Part shown: in pieces, positions 9,484 through 19,203 of the stretch
Position numbering within the stretch: position 1 is the stretch's first letter
How the letters are laid out: each line of letters opens with the position of its first letter
Assembly: GCF_001273755.1 (NCBI RefSeq)
Contig: NZ_LGYA01000001.1
Span: 4,534,061-4,577,047, forward strand
DNA length: 42,987 nt
DNA from: Peribacillus butanolivorans
GTDB taxonomy: Bacteria > Bacillota > Bacilli > Bacillales > DSM-1321
Reading direction: 5' to 3'
Notes under the pieces: generated by a model
What the model was told of the DNA's origin: nothing
What the model saw: only the letters and a program-made list of their open reading frames with translations
Database searches by the model: none
Program-made: the position numbers and the translations under genes

Positions 9484-9788
9484 TGAATCTTGCTTTAATC
9501 AGTTTGATTCCTAATGCCTTTTGATAAAAGGCACAAAAAAACGCCCTGAACTATATCCCGAATTTTTGACACATGGGTTATTTCAAAGGTCATGTCAATA
9601 ACCTACTTGGGATGCGCTTGATGCAGAAAACTAAATGTAGTGAAAGAGAATGTCAAAAAACAATATGTCTAAATTTTTGCTTTCTCAATAGTTTTTTGTA
9701 TTTCAAATCGAATTAACTAGTATGACATTGATATTTTTGTCTTTATATCATTTGTAATAGAAGGGTATAAACAGTAACACCAACCAAA
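9484..9788. other. Intergenic DNA with no recognised feature
   Basis: About 300 bases without a credible gene. A short hairpin at about 9516-9534 lacks a T-tract on either strand. Confidence 0.4.
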
Positions 9789-9832
9789 CAAAAAACAGCC
9801 GTTTAACATAAATGTTAAACGGCTATACTTTT
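9789..9832 (-). terminator. Terminator of the subtilase gene
   Basis: AGCCGTTTAACAT at 9797-9809 pairs perfectly with ATGTTAAACGGCT at 9812-9824. On the minus strand it is followed by GTTTTTTG. It lies 31 bases after the protease stop codon. Confidence 0.9.
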
Positions 9833-9854
9833 TATTTTTTATGCTTCTTAACCG

Positions 9855-12800
9855 TTACTTTTTCTTCTTAACCGTTACTTTTGCTGCTTTACTTGTATTG
9901 CCAGCTTTATCTTTTGCTGAGACATATAATACAGAACCTGCTTTTTTCTTGCTGATTTTAACAGAGAATTTTCCATTTTTATCAGCTTTAGCTGTGCCGA
10001 TATTTTTATCTTGGTACTTCACCGTAACAGTTGAACCGATTTCTGCTTTACCAGTTACGTTAGTGGATTTATCGTTTACTTCATTCACTTTCGGTGCACT
10101 TGGAGCTGTTTTATCTTTAACCGTTACTTTTGCTGCTTTCCCTGTATTGCCAGCTTTATCTTTAGCTGAGACGTATAATACAGAACTTGCTTTTTTCTTG
10201 CTAATTTTAATAGAGAATTTTCCATTTTTATCAGCTTTAGCTGTGCCGATATTTTTGTTTTGGTACTTCACCGTAACAGTCGAACCGATTTCCGCTTTAC
10301 CAGTTATGTTGGTGGATTTGTCGTTTACTTCGTTCACTTTCGGTGCACTTGGAGCTGTTTTATCAATTACAGTCACGGTCGCTGCTTTACTTTCACGTTT
10401 TGCCAAGTCTGTAGCTGTGATTGAAAGCTTAGTCCCCGCTTTTTGTTTGCTGATTTTTACTTTAAAATTCCCCTTGCTATCCGTGTTGCCTGAACCAATT
10501 ACTTTTTTTGCATTATTTTTGATTGTAATTTTCATCTCGGCTTGCGATTGACCAGTTACATACGTATCTTTGTCACTGACAGCCTTAACAGTTGGCTTAT
10601 TAGGTGTTTCACCCTTCTTCACAAACACCTTGATTGTAGATACTGCTAGTTTGGAAGAATCAGATATATTCACAGTAAGAAGTTGACTTGCTTTTTGGAC
10701 TGGAATCTTAATACTGAACGTTCCATTGGCTGCAGCTGTCGTTTTACCAAGCGTTTGCTTTCCATTTTTCACTTCGATTGTCGAACCTTTTTTTGCTGAT
10801 CCTGCAATTTTTGTTTGCGTATCAATTAATGGATTAACTTTAGCTTGTAAATCCACTGTACTAAGTGCACTATAAGCATTCAGTCTTCCAAATCCCGATA
10901 CGATATCTTTTCCAATAGGTAATTCTTCTACTGGGTATAGGATTTCTCCTTCCTCAGGTTGGTAGTCCTCATACGGATCTACATTATCTTCTTCTTCAAA
11001 AGCAACATATTCGGATGTCTCGTGAAGAATTTCTCTTACATCATTTAATTTCAAACCAGGATTCCCGGATAATAACAAGGCAGTAGTTGCCGCAACATGA
11101 GGAGCTGCCATTGATGTACCATCCATGTAGGTAACATTCCCATTCGGTACAAGGCTTGGAATGCCTGTCCCTGGAGCAACCATGTCTAATTTCGCGCCAT
11201 AATTAGAATAATCCGATACTAAATCAAGGGCATTGGTTGCACCGACGGAAATGACATATTTAGAAGATGCAGGGTAAGAAAGACCTTCAATCCCATCATT
11301 ACCGCTTGCTACGACAACCATTACATTTTTGGCAGCAGCATCTTTCAAAGCATGTTCAATTGTTCTGCTGTATTCTCCACCTAAGCTAAGGTTTATGACC
11401 TTGGCGCCATGGTCCACAGCATATTTAATACCTAATGCAATTTTCTCCATGTCTCCATATCCTGAAGAATCGAGAACTTTTACAGGCATGATTTTAGCTA
11501 CTGGATTAATTCCTTGCATGGAATACCCATTATCAGCTTTGGCAGCGATAATCCCAGAAACATGGGTACCATGACCATTGTCATCAACGGCATTTCCTTT
11601 TTTATCAATGAAGTTCTTACCTAAATCCATGCGAACTGTATCTTTCAAATCCGCCAGGGAATCATCAGCACCTGTGTCGACAACCGCTACTAATGTATCC
11701 TTTAAATTACGTTTCTTAATAAGGTTTTGCAGTTTTTCGTTATCGATGTCTGCTCCCTTAAAGCCCTCTTCTCCACCGGGGTTATTTAAAGACCATTGAT
11801 ACGGTGACTGAATATCGGCTGAAAGTGCTTTGTACGTTTTGACCGCTTCGATATATTCCACTTCTGGAAGTTTCTCGATATTCGATAGAGATGCTGTGCT
11901 CATTTTAGCTTGATTGTTTAACTCTACAACGTACATATCATCATACAGAACCTCTTGTTTCTTAGGTGTCGATAATGTTCCATATCCTTTTCCTTTTACC
12001 TTGGATTGGACTGAACTTAAAGACTTCCCAGGTTTAAGTTTGACAATATATTTGTTCTTTATATTCTTCGATGCTGGAAGTTCAATTCCTGCTTTGCTTG
12101 CGATATCGACGATTCTCTCACCTGCAAGCTTATCAAGGTTGATTTTCTTTGCAATGCTGTTCATTTCTTTTTTCAATCCAGCTGGAGCGACGTCTGCTGT
12201 CTTATTAAATAATGCTTTAATCGCTTTTTGCTGTTCGTTGCTAATGACTTCTGTACTGCTTACTCCATTTTCATTAAGATCCTCAATTAGAGGCTTAAGG
12301 ACGACTAGATTTTTATAGACAGCATCTCTGGCAGTTTTATTACTAGCCAGATGAAGAGCTAGGAATGGAGAGGCTTTATAGTATAAAGATGAAAGGCTAC
12401 GTCCCTCAGATGACTTCGTGAGAACTTCGTCTCTAAACACGCGAAGTGTTTTCAACATAGATTCTCCCGTTTTCTTATCGGTTACGCTTACTTCAACTGG
12501 GCATGATTCGAGATCCATCTCTTCGTCCCCAGCAGATGGTGGCAGCGTTACAGAATGAGCATTGATTGAGTATTCAGCTTCATTTTTAGCTTCTGGTATA
12601 GGATTTCCCTCTTCATCCATTTCACCAAAATATTCAACTTTAATATAATACGTGCCTTCCCAAGCATATGGGAAATCCACAACAGCCTTTTCATCAGGAT
12701 AAGCAGAGGCCATGTAATTACTCTCATCTTGTTCTGCTTTTTCTTTATCTTGATAAACGGAAATATTCAAGATTTGCTCCGAATTGACTTCGAACTCAAT

Positions 12801-13028
12801 ATGGGAGAATTTTTGTATTTCTTCTTCTGTCGGTTTAATTTGATACCATTGAACATCCGGTTTTTCAAACTTCCCGACTAAAGTATCTCCATTTTTAATT
12901 GGTTTTACGTTCTCAATGGATGATACAGGATTTGGTGCAGCTTGAGATTTTTGTGGAACCATCAAGCTGAAAATCAGTGCAAAAATAAGTACAAACGCTG
13001 TAAATCGACTTACAATCTTAAATTTCAC
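9855..13028 (-). CDS. Secreted S8 (subtilisin-like) serine protease with Ig-like repeats
   Basis: This 1057-residue secreted protease begins with GTG at 13028 behind a GGAGGC ribosome binding site. Residues 1-31 are a Sec signal peptide ending QAA. About 45-158 resembles a PPC-type beta-sandwich domain, and 326-397 an I9-like propeptide/inhibitor region (NKYIVKLKPG). The S8 catalytic domain follows, with Asp451 (VVDTGADD), His486 (NGHGTHVSG), oxyanion Asn577 (ASGNDG) and Ser639 (GTSMAAPHVA), so all active-site residues are present. From about 728 there are four Ig-like (Big_6-type) repeats. The last two, beginning TAPSAPKVNEVNDKS, are nearly identical 83-residue copies. The C-terminus is lysine-rich with no LPXTG, so it is secreted or wall-associated by charge. 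It stands alone between two terminators. Confidence 0.94.
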   Translation of the reverse strand: MKFKIVSRFTAFVLIFALIFSLMVPQKSQAAPNPVSSIENVKPIKNGDTLVGKFEKPDVQWYQIKPTEEEIQKFSHIEFEVNSEQILNISVYQDKEKAEQDESNYMASAYPDEKAVVDFPYAWEGTYYIKVEYFGEMDEEGNPIPEAKNEAEYSINAHSVTLPPSAGDEEMDLESCPVEVSVTDKKTGESMLKTLRVFRDEVLTKSSEGRSLSSLYYKASPFLALHLASNKTARDAVYKNLVVLKPLIEDLNENGVSSTEVISNEQQKAIKALFNKTADVAPAGLKKEMNSIAKKINLDKLAGERIVDIASKAGIELPASKNIKNKYIVKLKPGKSLSSVQSKVKGKGYGTLSTPKKQEVLYDDMYVVELNNQAKMSTASLSNIEKLPEVEYIEAVKTYKALSADIQSPYQWSLNNPGGEEGFKGADIDNEKLQNLIKKRNLKDTLVAVVDTGADDSLADLKDTVRMDLGKNFIDKKGNAVDDNGHGTHVSGIIAAKADNGYSMQGINPVAKIMPVKVLDSSGYGDMEKIALGIKYAVDHGAKVINLSLGGEYSRTIEHALKDAAAKNVMVVVASGNDGIEGLSYPASSKYVISVGATNALDLVSDYSNYGAKLDMVAPGTGIPSLVPNGNVTYMDGTSMAAPHVAATTALLLSGNPGLKLNDVREILHETSEYVAFEEEDNVDPYEDYQPEEGEILYPVEELPIGKDIVSGFGRLNAYSALSTVDLQAKVNPLIDTQTKIAGSAKKGSTIEVKNGKQTLGKTTAAANGTFSIKIPVQKASQLLTVNISDSSKLAVSTIKVFVKKGETPNKPTVKAVSDKDTYVTGQSQAEMKITIKNNAKKVIGSGNTDSKGNFKVKISKQKAGTKLSITATDLAKRESKAATVTVIDKTAPSAPKVNEVNDKSTNITGKAEIGSTVTVKYQNKNIGTAKADKNGKFSIKISKKKASSVLYVSAKDKAGNTGKAAKVTVKDKTAPSAPKVNEVNDKSTNVTGKAEIGSTVTVKYQDKNIGTAKADKNGKFSVKISKKKAGSVLYVSAKDKAGNTSKAAKVTVKKKK
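9870..10367 (-). repeat. Two tandem 249-bp copies inside the protease gene
   Basis: Bases 9870-10118 and 10119-10367 are in-frame copies, each encoding 83 residues, with few differences between them (for example NIT/NVT, YQN/YQD and ASS/AGS). They encode the last two Ig-like repeats of the subtilase. Such similarity suggests a recent duplication or gene conversion. Confidence 0.85.
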
Positions 13029-13349
13029 AGTTTCGCCTCCAATAAATAGTAAAAAATTACATCACTATACCAAACTATCATACTGTAAAATATTATCAAC
13101 CAATTTTTTCCCTTTTTCATAAAAAATGCTTGATAGTACTAAACATTTTGCTGAAAAATGGTTCACATGTACCAATTAAGAAACAATTTATATCCAAAAA
13201 CAGTATTTTTATCAAAAATAGTAGGTGAAATTCACTTTGGCATCCAATAACTAGTTGATGATTTCAAAATCTGATATTTAATACCGGAAATCGACATTTA
13301 TCATAGAAATCACAAAATATGTCGAATTTCAGATTTATTTCTGCTCATG
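13029..13349. other. AT-rich upstream region of the protease gene
   Basis: About 320 bases between the protease start and the leuS terminator. It should hold the protease promoter, but no -35/-10 pair with standard spacing stands out. No gene is seen. Confidence 0.4.
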
Positions 13350-13388
13350 AAAAAAAAGCTGACCCTGCACAAGACATGCGGGCCAGCT
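13350..13388 (-). terminator. leuS terminator
   Basis: On the minus strand AGCTGGCCCGCA pairs with TGCAGGGTCAGCT, followed by eight Ts. It lies just after the leuS stop at 13398. Confidence 0.9.
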
Positions 13389-13397
13389 CTCAACTAT

Positions 13398-15812
13398 TTA
13401 GTTTGCGACAATGTTGACTAGTTTTCCTGGTACAGCAATGACTTTACGGATGGTTTTGCCATCAATTTGTTCTTTGATGGAGTCATCGCCCATCGCAATT
13501 TCTTCTAGTTTTTCTTTCGTTGTGTCAGTTGGAACCATTAATTTGGCTTTGACTTTTCCGTTGATTTGGATGACGATTTCAACTTCGTTGTCGACTAGCT
13601 TAGCTTCGTCAAACGCTGGCCATGTTCCGTATGTGATGCTTTCAGAATGGCCAAGTTTAGACCAAAGTTCTTCGGCGATATGCGGTGCAACTGGCGCAAG
13701 CAATTTCACGAAGCCTTCGATGTATACTTTAGGAAGCGAATCTGCTTTGTAGGCATCATTGATAAATACCATCAGCTGTGAAATCGCCGTATTGAATTTC
13801 AATTCTTCATAGTTCTCGGTCACTTTTTTTACCGTTTGATGATACACTTTTTCAAGCTTTCCGCTGTCATCAGTATCAGCTATTTTATCTGTAATCGTGC
13901 CGTCTTCGCTAATTAGTAAACGCCAGATACGATCAAGGAATCGGCGCGAACCGTCCAATCCGTTTGTCGACCAAGCAATGGAAGCGTCCAATGGTCCCAT
14001 GAACATTTCGTACATACGAAGTGTATCGGCACCATGGCTTTCAACGATGTCATCTGGGTTTACGACATTGCCCTTTGATTTACTCATTTTTTCATTATTC
14101 TCTCCAAGGATCATTCCTTGGTTGAATAGGTTTTGGAAAGGTTCACTCGTTGGTACGATACCGATATCGTACAAGAATTTATGCCAGAAGCGAGCGTACA
14201 ATAAGTGAAGAACTGCATGCTCAGCACCACCAATATAAATGTCGACTGGCATCCATTCTTTTAATTTTTCCGGATCTGCAAGTGCTTCTGTATTGTCCGG
14301 ATCAATATAACGAAGGAAGTACCAGCTGCTGCCTGCCCATTGTGGCATTGTATTCGTCTCACGGCGGCCTTTACGTCCGTTTTCATCCGTTACATTCACC
14401 CATTCCGTAATGTTCGCAAGCGGTGATTCACCAGTGCCTGAAGGCTTGATGTCAGTTGCTTTCGGTAAAATCAATGGAAGTTCTTCTTCTTTCACCGCGG
14501 ACATCGTGCCATCTTCCCAATGGATGATTGGAATTGGTTCACCCCAGTAACGTTGGCGGCTGAATAACCAGTCGCGAAGACGGTACGTGATTTTTTTCGT
14601 GCCGATTTCTTTTTCTTCCAGCCATTTGATCATGGTTGAAATGCCTTCTTCTTTATTCAATCCATCTAGGAATTCAGAATTCACATGAAGACCGTCGCCT
14701 GTGTATGCTTCTTTTGTCACATCTCCACCAGCTACAACTTCCTTAATTGGCAATTCGAATTTAACAGCAAATTCATAATCACGTTCATCATGCGCAGGAA
14801 CGGCCATGATAGCACCCGTTCCGTAGCTGATTAACACATAATCAGCAATCCAGATCGGCATTTTCTCGCCATTGACTGGATTTATTGCATAAGCCCCTGT
14901 GAACACACCTGATTTACCTTTTGCCAAGTCTGTTCTTTCCAAGTCACTTTTATGTTTCACTTCATCTAAATAAGCGTCAACTGCAGATCTTTGTTCAGTA
15001 GTCGTAATTTTATCAACAAATGAATGCTCTGGAGCCAATACCGCATACGTTGCACCGAATAAAGTATCCGGACGAGTCGTAAACACCGTGAATGTTTCAT
15101 CGTGGCCATCGATATTGAACGTCACTTCCGCTCCCTCAGAACGGCCAATCCAGTTACGTTGCATATCCTTAATGTTCTCCGGCCAATCCACATCATTCAA
15201 ATCGTCGATCAAACGGTCTGCATAAGCTGTGATTCGAAGCATCCACTGCTTCATCGGACGGCGCTCAACCGGATGGCCTCCACGCTCACTTTTTCCATCG
15301 ATGACTTCTTCGTTCGCCAAAACTGTGCCAAGTGCCGGACACCAGTTCACAGCCACTTCATCAATATAAGCAAGACCCTTTTCATATAATTTCAAGAAGA
15401 TCCATTGCGTCCATTTATAATATTCAGGGTCGGTCGTGTTGATTTCTCGGTCCCAGTCATAAGAGAAACCAAGCGCCTTGATTTGACGGCGGAATGTGTT
15501 GATGTTGTGTTCCGTAAATTCCGCTGGGTCATTCCCCGTATCAATCGCATACTGCTCTGCCGGAAGTCCAAAAGCATCCCAGCCGATTGGATGTAACACA
15601 TTATATCCCTGCGCCCGCTTCATTCTTGCTAAAATATCGCTTGCCGTATAACCTTCAGGATGCCCAACATGAAGACCCGCTCCTGATGGATATGGGAACA
15701 TATCAAGCGCGTAGAATTTACGTTTTCCGCTCTCTTCCCCTGTTTTAAATGTCTTATTGCCTTCCCAATACTGTTGCCATTTCGTTTCTATACTTCTATG
15801 GTCAAAACTCAT
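13398..15812 (-). CDS. leuS: Leucyl-tRNA synthetase
   Basis: LeuRS charges tRNA-Leu with leucine in the cytosol. The 804-residue product from ATG 15812 has the expected class Ia motifs: HVGH at residues 48-51 in a [17 protein letters not shown] context, an inserted CP1 editing domain (the [19 protein letters not shown] region), and [13 protein letters not shown] near residue 575. The frame stays open 34 codons upstream to 15914, but that stretch lies inside the T-box leader. The real start has AGGAGGAAATCAA before it and gives the usual length. Expression is controlled by the T-box. Confidence 0.97.
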   Translation of the reverse strand: MSFDHRSIETKWQQYWEGNKTFKTGEESGKRKFYALDMFPYPSGAGLHVGHPEGYTASDILARMKRAQGYNVLHPIGWDAFGLPAEQYAIDTGNDPAEFTEHNINTFRRQIKALGFSYDWDREINTTDPEYYKWTQWIFLKLYEKGLAYIDEVAVNWCPALGTVLANEEVIDGKSERGGHPVERRPMKQWMLRITAYADRLIDDLNDVDWPENIKDMQRNWIGRSEGAEVTFNIDGHDETFTVFTTRPDTLFGATYAVLAPEHSFVDKITTTEQRSAVDAYLDEVKHKSDLERTDLAKGKSGVFTGAYAINPVNGEKMPIWIADYVLISYGTGAIMAVPAHDERDYEFAVKFELPIKEVVAGGDVTKEAYTGDGLHVNSEFLDGLNKEEGISTMIKWLEEKEIGTKKITYRLRDWLFSRQRYWGEPIPIIHWEDGTMSAVKEEELPLILPKATDIKPSGTGESPLANITEWVNVTDENGRKGRRETNTMPQWAGSSWYFLRYIDPDNTEALADPEKLKEWMPVDIYIGGAEHAVLHLLYARFWHKFLYDIGIVPTSEPFQNLFNQGMILGENNEKMSKSKGNVVNPDDIVESHGADTLRMYEMFMGPLDASIAWSTNGLDGSRRFLDRIWRLLISEDGTITDKIADTDDSGKLEKVYHQTVKKVTENYEELKFNTAISQLMVFINDAYKADSLPKVYIEGFVKLLAPVAPHIAEELWSKLGHSESITYGTWPAFDEAKLVDNEVEIVIQINGKVKAKLMVPTDTTKEKLEEIAMGDDSIKEQIDGKTIRKVIAVPGKLVNIVAN

Positions 15813-15853
15813 TTGATTTCCTCCTAATTTCCATATAAAAAAACAATAAAAAA

Positions 15854-16085
15854 ACCCCTCATCCCAAATAGGGACGAGAGGATTATGTATATCTTCCCGC
15901 GGTACCACCCACATTGGCGATACTTAAAAAACCGCCCAGCTCAAACATCCGTAACATGGATTAAACGCCAGGCATTACTATTACCTTCACACCTGTAACT
16001 CCAAGGCGAGTTCACAATCATTCCAGGTTGACTTGCACCATCCGTCAACTCTCTATACTGGTTCTAATCGCTACTGCTCCTCATC
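15854..16085 (-). promoter_or_regulatory. T-box leader (tRNA-Leu sensing) of leuS
   Basis: The minus strand carries the T-box core GGGTGGTACCGCGG (at 15892-15911, plus-strand complement). It is followed by a terminator stem (CCTCTCGTCCC with GGGATGAGG, then a T-run, 15848-15881). Upstream, GTGAACTCGCC at 16003-16013 fits a specifier loop with CTC (16010-16008), a leucine codon, which agrees with the downstream leuS. Uncharged tRNA-Leu would stabilise the antiterminator and switch on leuS. Confidence 0.93.
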
Positions 16086-16215
16086 ATAGTCTTTATGAGA
16101 ATATTTGATTATATTACATTCTAGTCAATTTTACCGATAATTGCAATAGCCGTTCACCAACATTATCAACAGGTATCTCATAATATATGCGTATTTGAGA
16201 AAAATTGTTCAAAAA

Positions 16216-16250
16216 TAAATAGGGAGCTATGCATCCATAGCCCCCATTCT
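16216..16250 (-). terminator. Probable ytzC terminator
   Basis: On the minus strand GGGGGCTATG and CATAGCTCCC form a stem around GATG, followed by the T-rich TATTTATTTTTG. It lies just after the ytzC stop. Confidence 0.75.
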
Positions 16251-16254
16251 TACT

Positions 16255-16518
16255 TTAATGACGCAGTAAAATCATCTCATTTTTCATTTCATTCAACTGC
16301 TGTTGCATCCGAGAAAGCATATCTCGTTGTTGGGCATTCGAACTGGCATACAATCGTTCCATATCCGTCAAAGCCTCTTCGATATATCTTTGCGAATTTT
16401 GAAATTGTTCATCATCATAATGCTCCTGCCGTGAAGCCTCGTTAAATTCAAACTCTGCAAAATGGAGAGCCCCTTCACATTGCTCTAAAAAATGATCGAT
16501 GGATTGTCTGGTGGCCAT
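16255..16518 (-). CDS. ytzC: Small YtzC-like protein (DUF2524 type)
   Basis: This is an 87-residue, soluble, highly charged, probably all-helical protein of unknown function. The start MATRQSIDHFLEQCEGAL and the Gln/Glu-rich helices match my memory of B. subtilis YtzC, which lies in the same neighbourhood near leuS and ytqA. The ATG at 16518 follows GGAGAGG. A longer reading to 16581 lacks a ribosome binding site and would add 21 non-conserved residues. There is no signal peptide or membrane segment. Confidence 0.75.
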   Translation of the reverse strand: MATRQSIDHFLEQCEGALHFAEFEFNEASRQEHYDDEQFQNSQRYIEEALTDMERLYASSNAQQRDMLSRMQQQLNEMKNEMILLRH

Positions 16519-16616
16519 TTCAAACCCTCTCCTTCGCGTCTCATTTGGATGATTCGAAATCATCTCGATTAGTTTGAGCAAATAACGAGTGGATTATCAG
16601 TTTTTTTGAGGAATCA

Positions 16617-17120
16617 TTATTTATCCCAAAATTTCTCTCCATGATGGGAAATAAACTGATCAATCCATTCGGCAAAGCCCATATGGAGTTTCTCGCCTTC
16701 TTCAAAATCGTCGATATGTCCTTTTACCATTAAATAATTCTTATCGCCTTTCGCAACGGCTTCCCCATCAATCACGATATTATCTTGATAGATGCAGGCA
16801 ACCTTATAACATCCTTCGTAGGAGTCTTCATATGTGTAATTAATAATATCATCCAGGCTGTATAAATCATTTTCTCCCCCGGATTCAAGGTTATCGAACA
16901 GACGGCATCCATTCGTTATTTTCAAAAATTCTTTATAATCATCGGGCAGCAGCAATCCAGTTTTCTGTTCAAAGGAATGAATTTGTTCGTCCGAGGCAGG
17001 TGAATTGAAGGTACAAGTGGCTTTATAAATAAACCCATCTTCATTTACTTCGATCACCTGATTATTTTCGGCTAATTTCTTTTTCATTTGATTAATTGCT
17101 TCTTCAACTTGACCAGTCAT
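16617..17120 (-). CDS. SMI1/KNR4 (SUKH) family protein, orphan
   Basis: The C-terminal two-thirds matches the SUKH fold: EQKTGLLLPDDYKEFLKITN, the central NGCRLFD, then YSLDDII. SUKH proteins often act as immunity proteins against polymorphic toxins, but Bacillus genomes also carry solitary members of unknown role. No toxin gene is nearby, so I make no immunity claim. I placed the start at the ATG at 17120 (MTGQVEEAINQ), nine bases after GGGAG. ATG 17126 is too close to that site, and a TTG at 17192 has none. The protein is cytosolic and about 167 residues long. Confidence 0.7.
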   Translation of the reverse strand: MTGQVEEAINQMKKKLAENNQVIEVNEDGFIYKATCTFNSPASDEQIHSFEQKTGLLLPDDYKEFLKITNGCRLFDNLESGGENDLYSLDDIINYTYEDSYEGCYKVACIYQDNIVIDGEAVAKGDKNYLMVKGHIDDFEEGEKLHMGFAEWIDQFISHHGEKFWDK

Positions 17121-17287
17121 GTCCATCAGCTCCCGATTGGATTTATCATTCACTAGATATACTGGCATTAGTAGCCAATGTTTAACCTTCAAGTATTCAT
17201 TATACGCTTATTTTTAGAAAAAAGACCTAGCTGCCAGAATGTTGTATAATATATGTTGCGCTTTATTATTCTTAGGAGGTTGCTGAC

Positions 17288-18250
17288 TTGAATCAAGCAA
17301 ACCCGTTTATATATGCATCGGATAACAAACGATATCATACTTGGAATTATCACTTACGCAATCACTTTGGACATAAAGTTTTTAAGGTTGCTCTAGACGG
17401 CGGTTTTGACTGTCCGAACCGTGATGGCACCGTCGCACATGGAGGCTGTAGCTTCTGCAGTGTCTCTGGATCGGGAGACTTTGCAGGTAACCGCGTTGAA
17501 CCGCTCGACGTCCAGTTTAAGAAAGTCAGTGAGCGAATGCATCATAAATGGAAAGACGGAAAGTATATGGCCTATTTCCAAGCGTTCACGAATACGCATG
17601 CACCCGTGGCAGAGCTTCGTGAAAAATACGAAAGCGTACTGACTCAAGAGGGTGTCATCGGCCTCTCCATCGCGACACGGCCGGACTGTCTGCCAGATGA
17701 TGTAGTCGAATATTTAGCGGAACTGAACGAACGTACTTACCTCTGGGTGGAGCTTGGCCTGCAGACCGTTCATGAAAAAACCGCCATGATGATCAACCGT
17801 GCTCATGATTTTGATTGCTACAAAGAAGGCGTTGATAAACTGCGCAAACATGGCATTCGAGTTTGCTCCCACATCATTAATGGCCTTCCTCAAGAGGACT
17901 ACGAAATGATGATGGAAACAGCTCGTGAAGTCGCGAAACTAGATGTGCAGGGCATTAAGATTCACTTACTTCATCTATTAAAAGGGACGCCCATGGTCAA
18001 GCAATATGAAAAGGGCCTGCTTGAATTTCTTGACCGTGACGATTATGTCAATCTTGTTTGTGATCAGTTGGAAATAATCCCTCCTGAAATGATCGTTCAC
18101 CGCATAACTGGAGACGGTCCGATTGATTTGATGATTGGACCGATGTGGAGCGTCAATAAATGGGATGTATTGAATGCCATTGATGCCGAATTGAAACGCC
18201 GCAACAGCTGGCAGGGGAAAAATTATCATATGGAGGTACCATCACGATGA
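17288..18250 (+). CDS. ytqA: Radical SAM protein YtqA (TIGR01212-type)
   Basis: This 320-residue protein starts at TTG with AGGAGG eight bases upstream. Cys42, Cys54 and Cys57 (DCPNRDGTVAHGGCSFC) give a C-x11-C-x2-C pattern instead of the canonical C-x3-C-x2-C. As I recall, this is normal for the YtqA/YhcC family. Further radical SAM marks are LSIATRPDCLPDD and WVELGLQTVHEKT. It should bind a [4Fe-4S] cluster and SAM. In recent literature this family, together with its methylase partner, has been linked to tRNA wobble modification, which I cannot confirm here. Its stop overlaps the ytqB start (ATGA), so the two are translationally coupled. Confidence 0.9.
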   Translation: MNQANPFIYASDNKRYHTWNYHLRNHFGHKVFKVALDGGFDCPNRDGTVAHGGCSFCSVSGSGDFAGNRVEPLDVQFKKVSERMHHKWKDGKYMAYFQAFTNTHAPVAELREKYESVLTQEGVIGLSIATRPDCLPDDVVEYLAELNERTYLWVELGLQTVHEKTAMMINRAHDFDCYKEGVDKLRKHGIRVCSHIINGLPQEDYEMMMETAREVAKLDVQGIKIHLLHLLKGTPMVKQYEKGLLEFLDRDDYVNLVCDQLEIIPPEMIVHRITGDGPIDLMIGPMWSVNKWDVLNAIDAELKRRNSWQGKNYHMEVPSR

Positions 18251-18819
18251 AGCTGGATCGCATTTTGCCATTCGCAAAACTTCTGCTTGAAAAAGCAGTT
18301 CAACCCGGGGACATTACCGTTGACGGCACTATGGGCAACGGCTTTGACACTGTCTTTCTTGCAGGACTAACTGGTGAAAAAGGACATGTCTATAGTTTTG
18401 ACATTCAAGAAGATGCCATTCAAATCACAGCAGCCAAACTGAAGGCTGAAAGTATGCATGAACGCTGCACTCTCGTTCATGACGGACACGAGCAGATGAA
18501 CAAATACATCAGCAAAGAACATTTTGGGAATATTACTGGAGCTATTTTTAACCTGGGCTACCTTCCTGGTGGAGACAAATCAATCGTCACCCAAGCTAAT
18601 ACAACGATATCTGCAATTGAACAGCTGTTCGAAATGATGGCTCCCGAAGGTATCATCATCCTCGTCATCTATCACGGTCATCCAGAAGGTGCTACGGAAC
18701 GGGACGCATTATTACACTATGTTCAGGATCTCCCTCAGCAAAAAGCCCATGTCCTGAAATATGACTTCATTAATCAAGCCAATAATCCGCCATTCATAGT
18801 GGCAATTGAAAAGAGATAA
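18247..18819 (+). CDS. ytqB: Class I SAM-dependent methyltransferase YtqB
   Basis: This 190-residue cytosolic methyltransferase has a Rossmann SAM-binding site with motif I VDGTMGNGFDT near residues 25-35 and a downstream acidic DIQEDAI. The active-site-like GAIFNLGYLPGGD matches the YtqB / rRNA-methylase-like family. It overlaps ytqA by four bases, and the same pair is fused or adjacent in many Firmicutes, so they probably modify the same RNA. A GGAGGT ribosome binding site lies in the end of ytqA. Confidence 0.9.
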   Translation: MKLDRILPFAKLLLEKAVQPGDITVDGTMGNGFDTVFLAGLTGEKGHVYSFDIQEDAIQITAAKLKAESMHERCTLVHDGHEQMNKYISKEHFGNITGAIFNLGYLPGGDKSIVTQANTTISAIEQLFEMMAPEGIIILVIYHGHPEGATERDALLHYVQDLPQQKAHVLKYDFINQANNPPFIVAIEKR

Positions 18820-18827
18820 CCACAATT

Positions 18828-18855
18828 AACACCGTTCATTAAAACGGTGTTTTTC
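18828..18855 (+). terminator. Terminator of the ytqA-ytqB operon
   Basis: AACACCGTT and AACGGTGTT form a perfect stem, followed by TTT, nine bases after the ytqB stop. Confidence 0.85.
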
Positions 18856-19203
18856 ATATTCATCGAAAATCATTCCCATGTGCTATGAGTAAAGCAATAG
18901 TACACATGTTTCAGGACAGGCCAGTGACTATTACCTAAAAAATATGATTTTTTTCCTCTTTGTTAAAGCAAACTTCCTGATAAGAATGAACAAAAAAAGC
19001 AGTCATTACTAAATTCGCTCTAGGCTACATTTACATTTAACACCTTTCCCCTTAGATAGGTTGAGATATATTCATCCCCTTGTTAAAGGGATAACTATTC
19101 TTAATGCAAACAAATCATCTAAAAATATTACCAAACAGAACTTTTTGAATTTTTAGTCTATAACTATTATAATGATTAAAAACAGATAAGTGGGTGCAGA
19201 AAA
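18856..19203. other. Intergenic DNA where B. subtilis has ytpB
   Basis: About 350 AT-rich bases with no coding signal. In B. subtilis, as I recall, ytpB (a terpenoid synthase) lies between ytqB and ytpA. No trace of it is visible here. A promoter for the gene at 19204 presumably lies in the last 60 bases. Confidence 0.4.

Noticed and set aside
9516..9534. Terminator hairpin
   Set aside because: TGCCTTTT/AAAAGGCA can pair but no T-tract follows on either strand.
9841..10551. Plus-strand 236-codon ORF
   Set aside because: It is the antisense shadow of the repetitive C-terminus of the subtilase; its repeats mirror the Ig-like units and it has no ribosome binding site.
15813..15914. N-terminal extension of LeuS
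   Set aside because: The 34 extra codons lie in the T-box leader, cover the T-box sequence itself and lack a ribosome binding site.
16617..17192. Toxin-immunity pair with the SUKH gene
   Set aside because: No gene next to it looks like a toxin; ytzC and ytqA are ordinary conserved genes.
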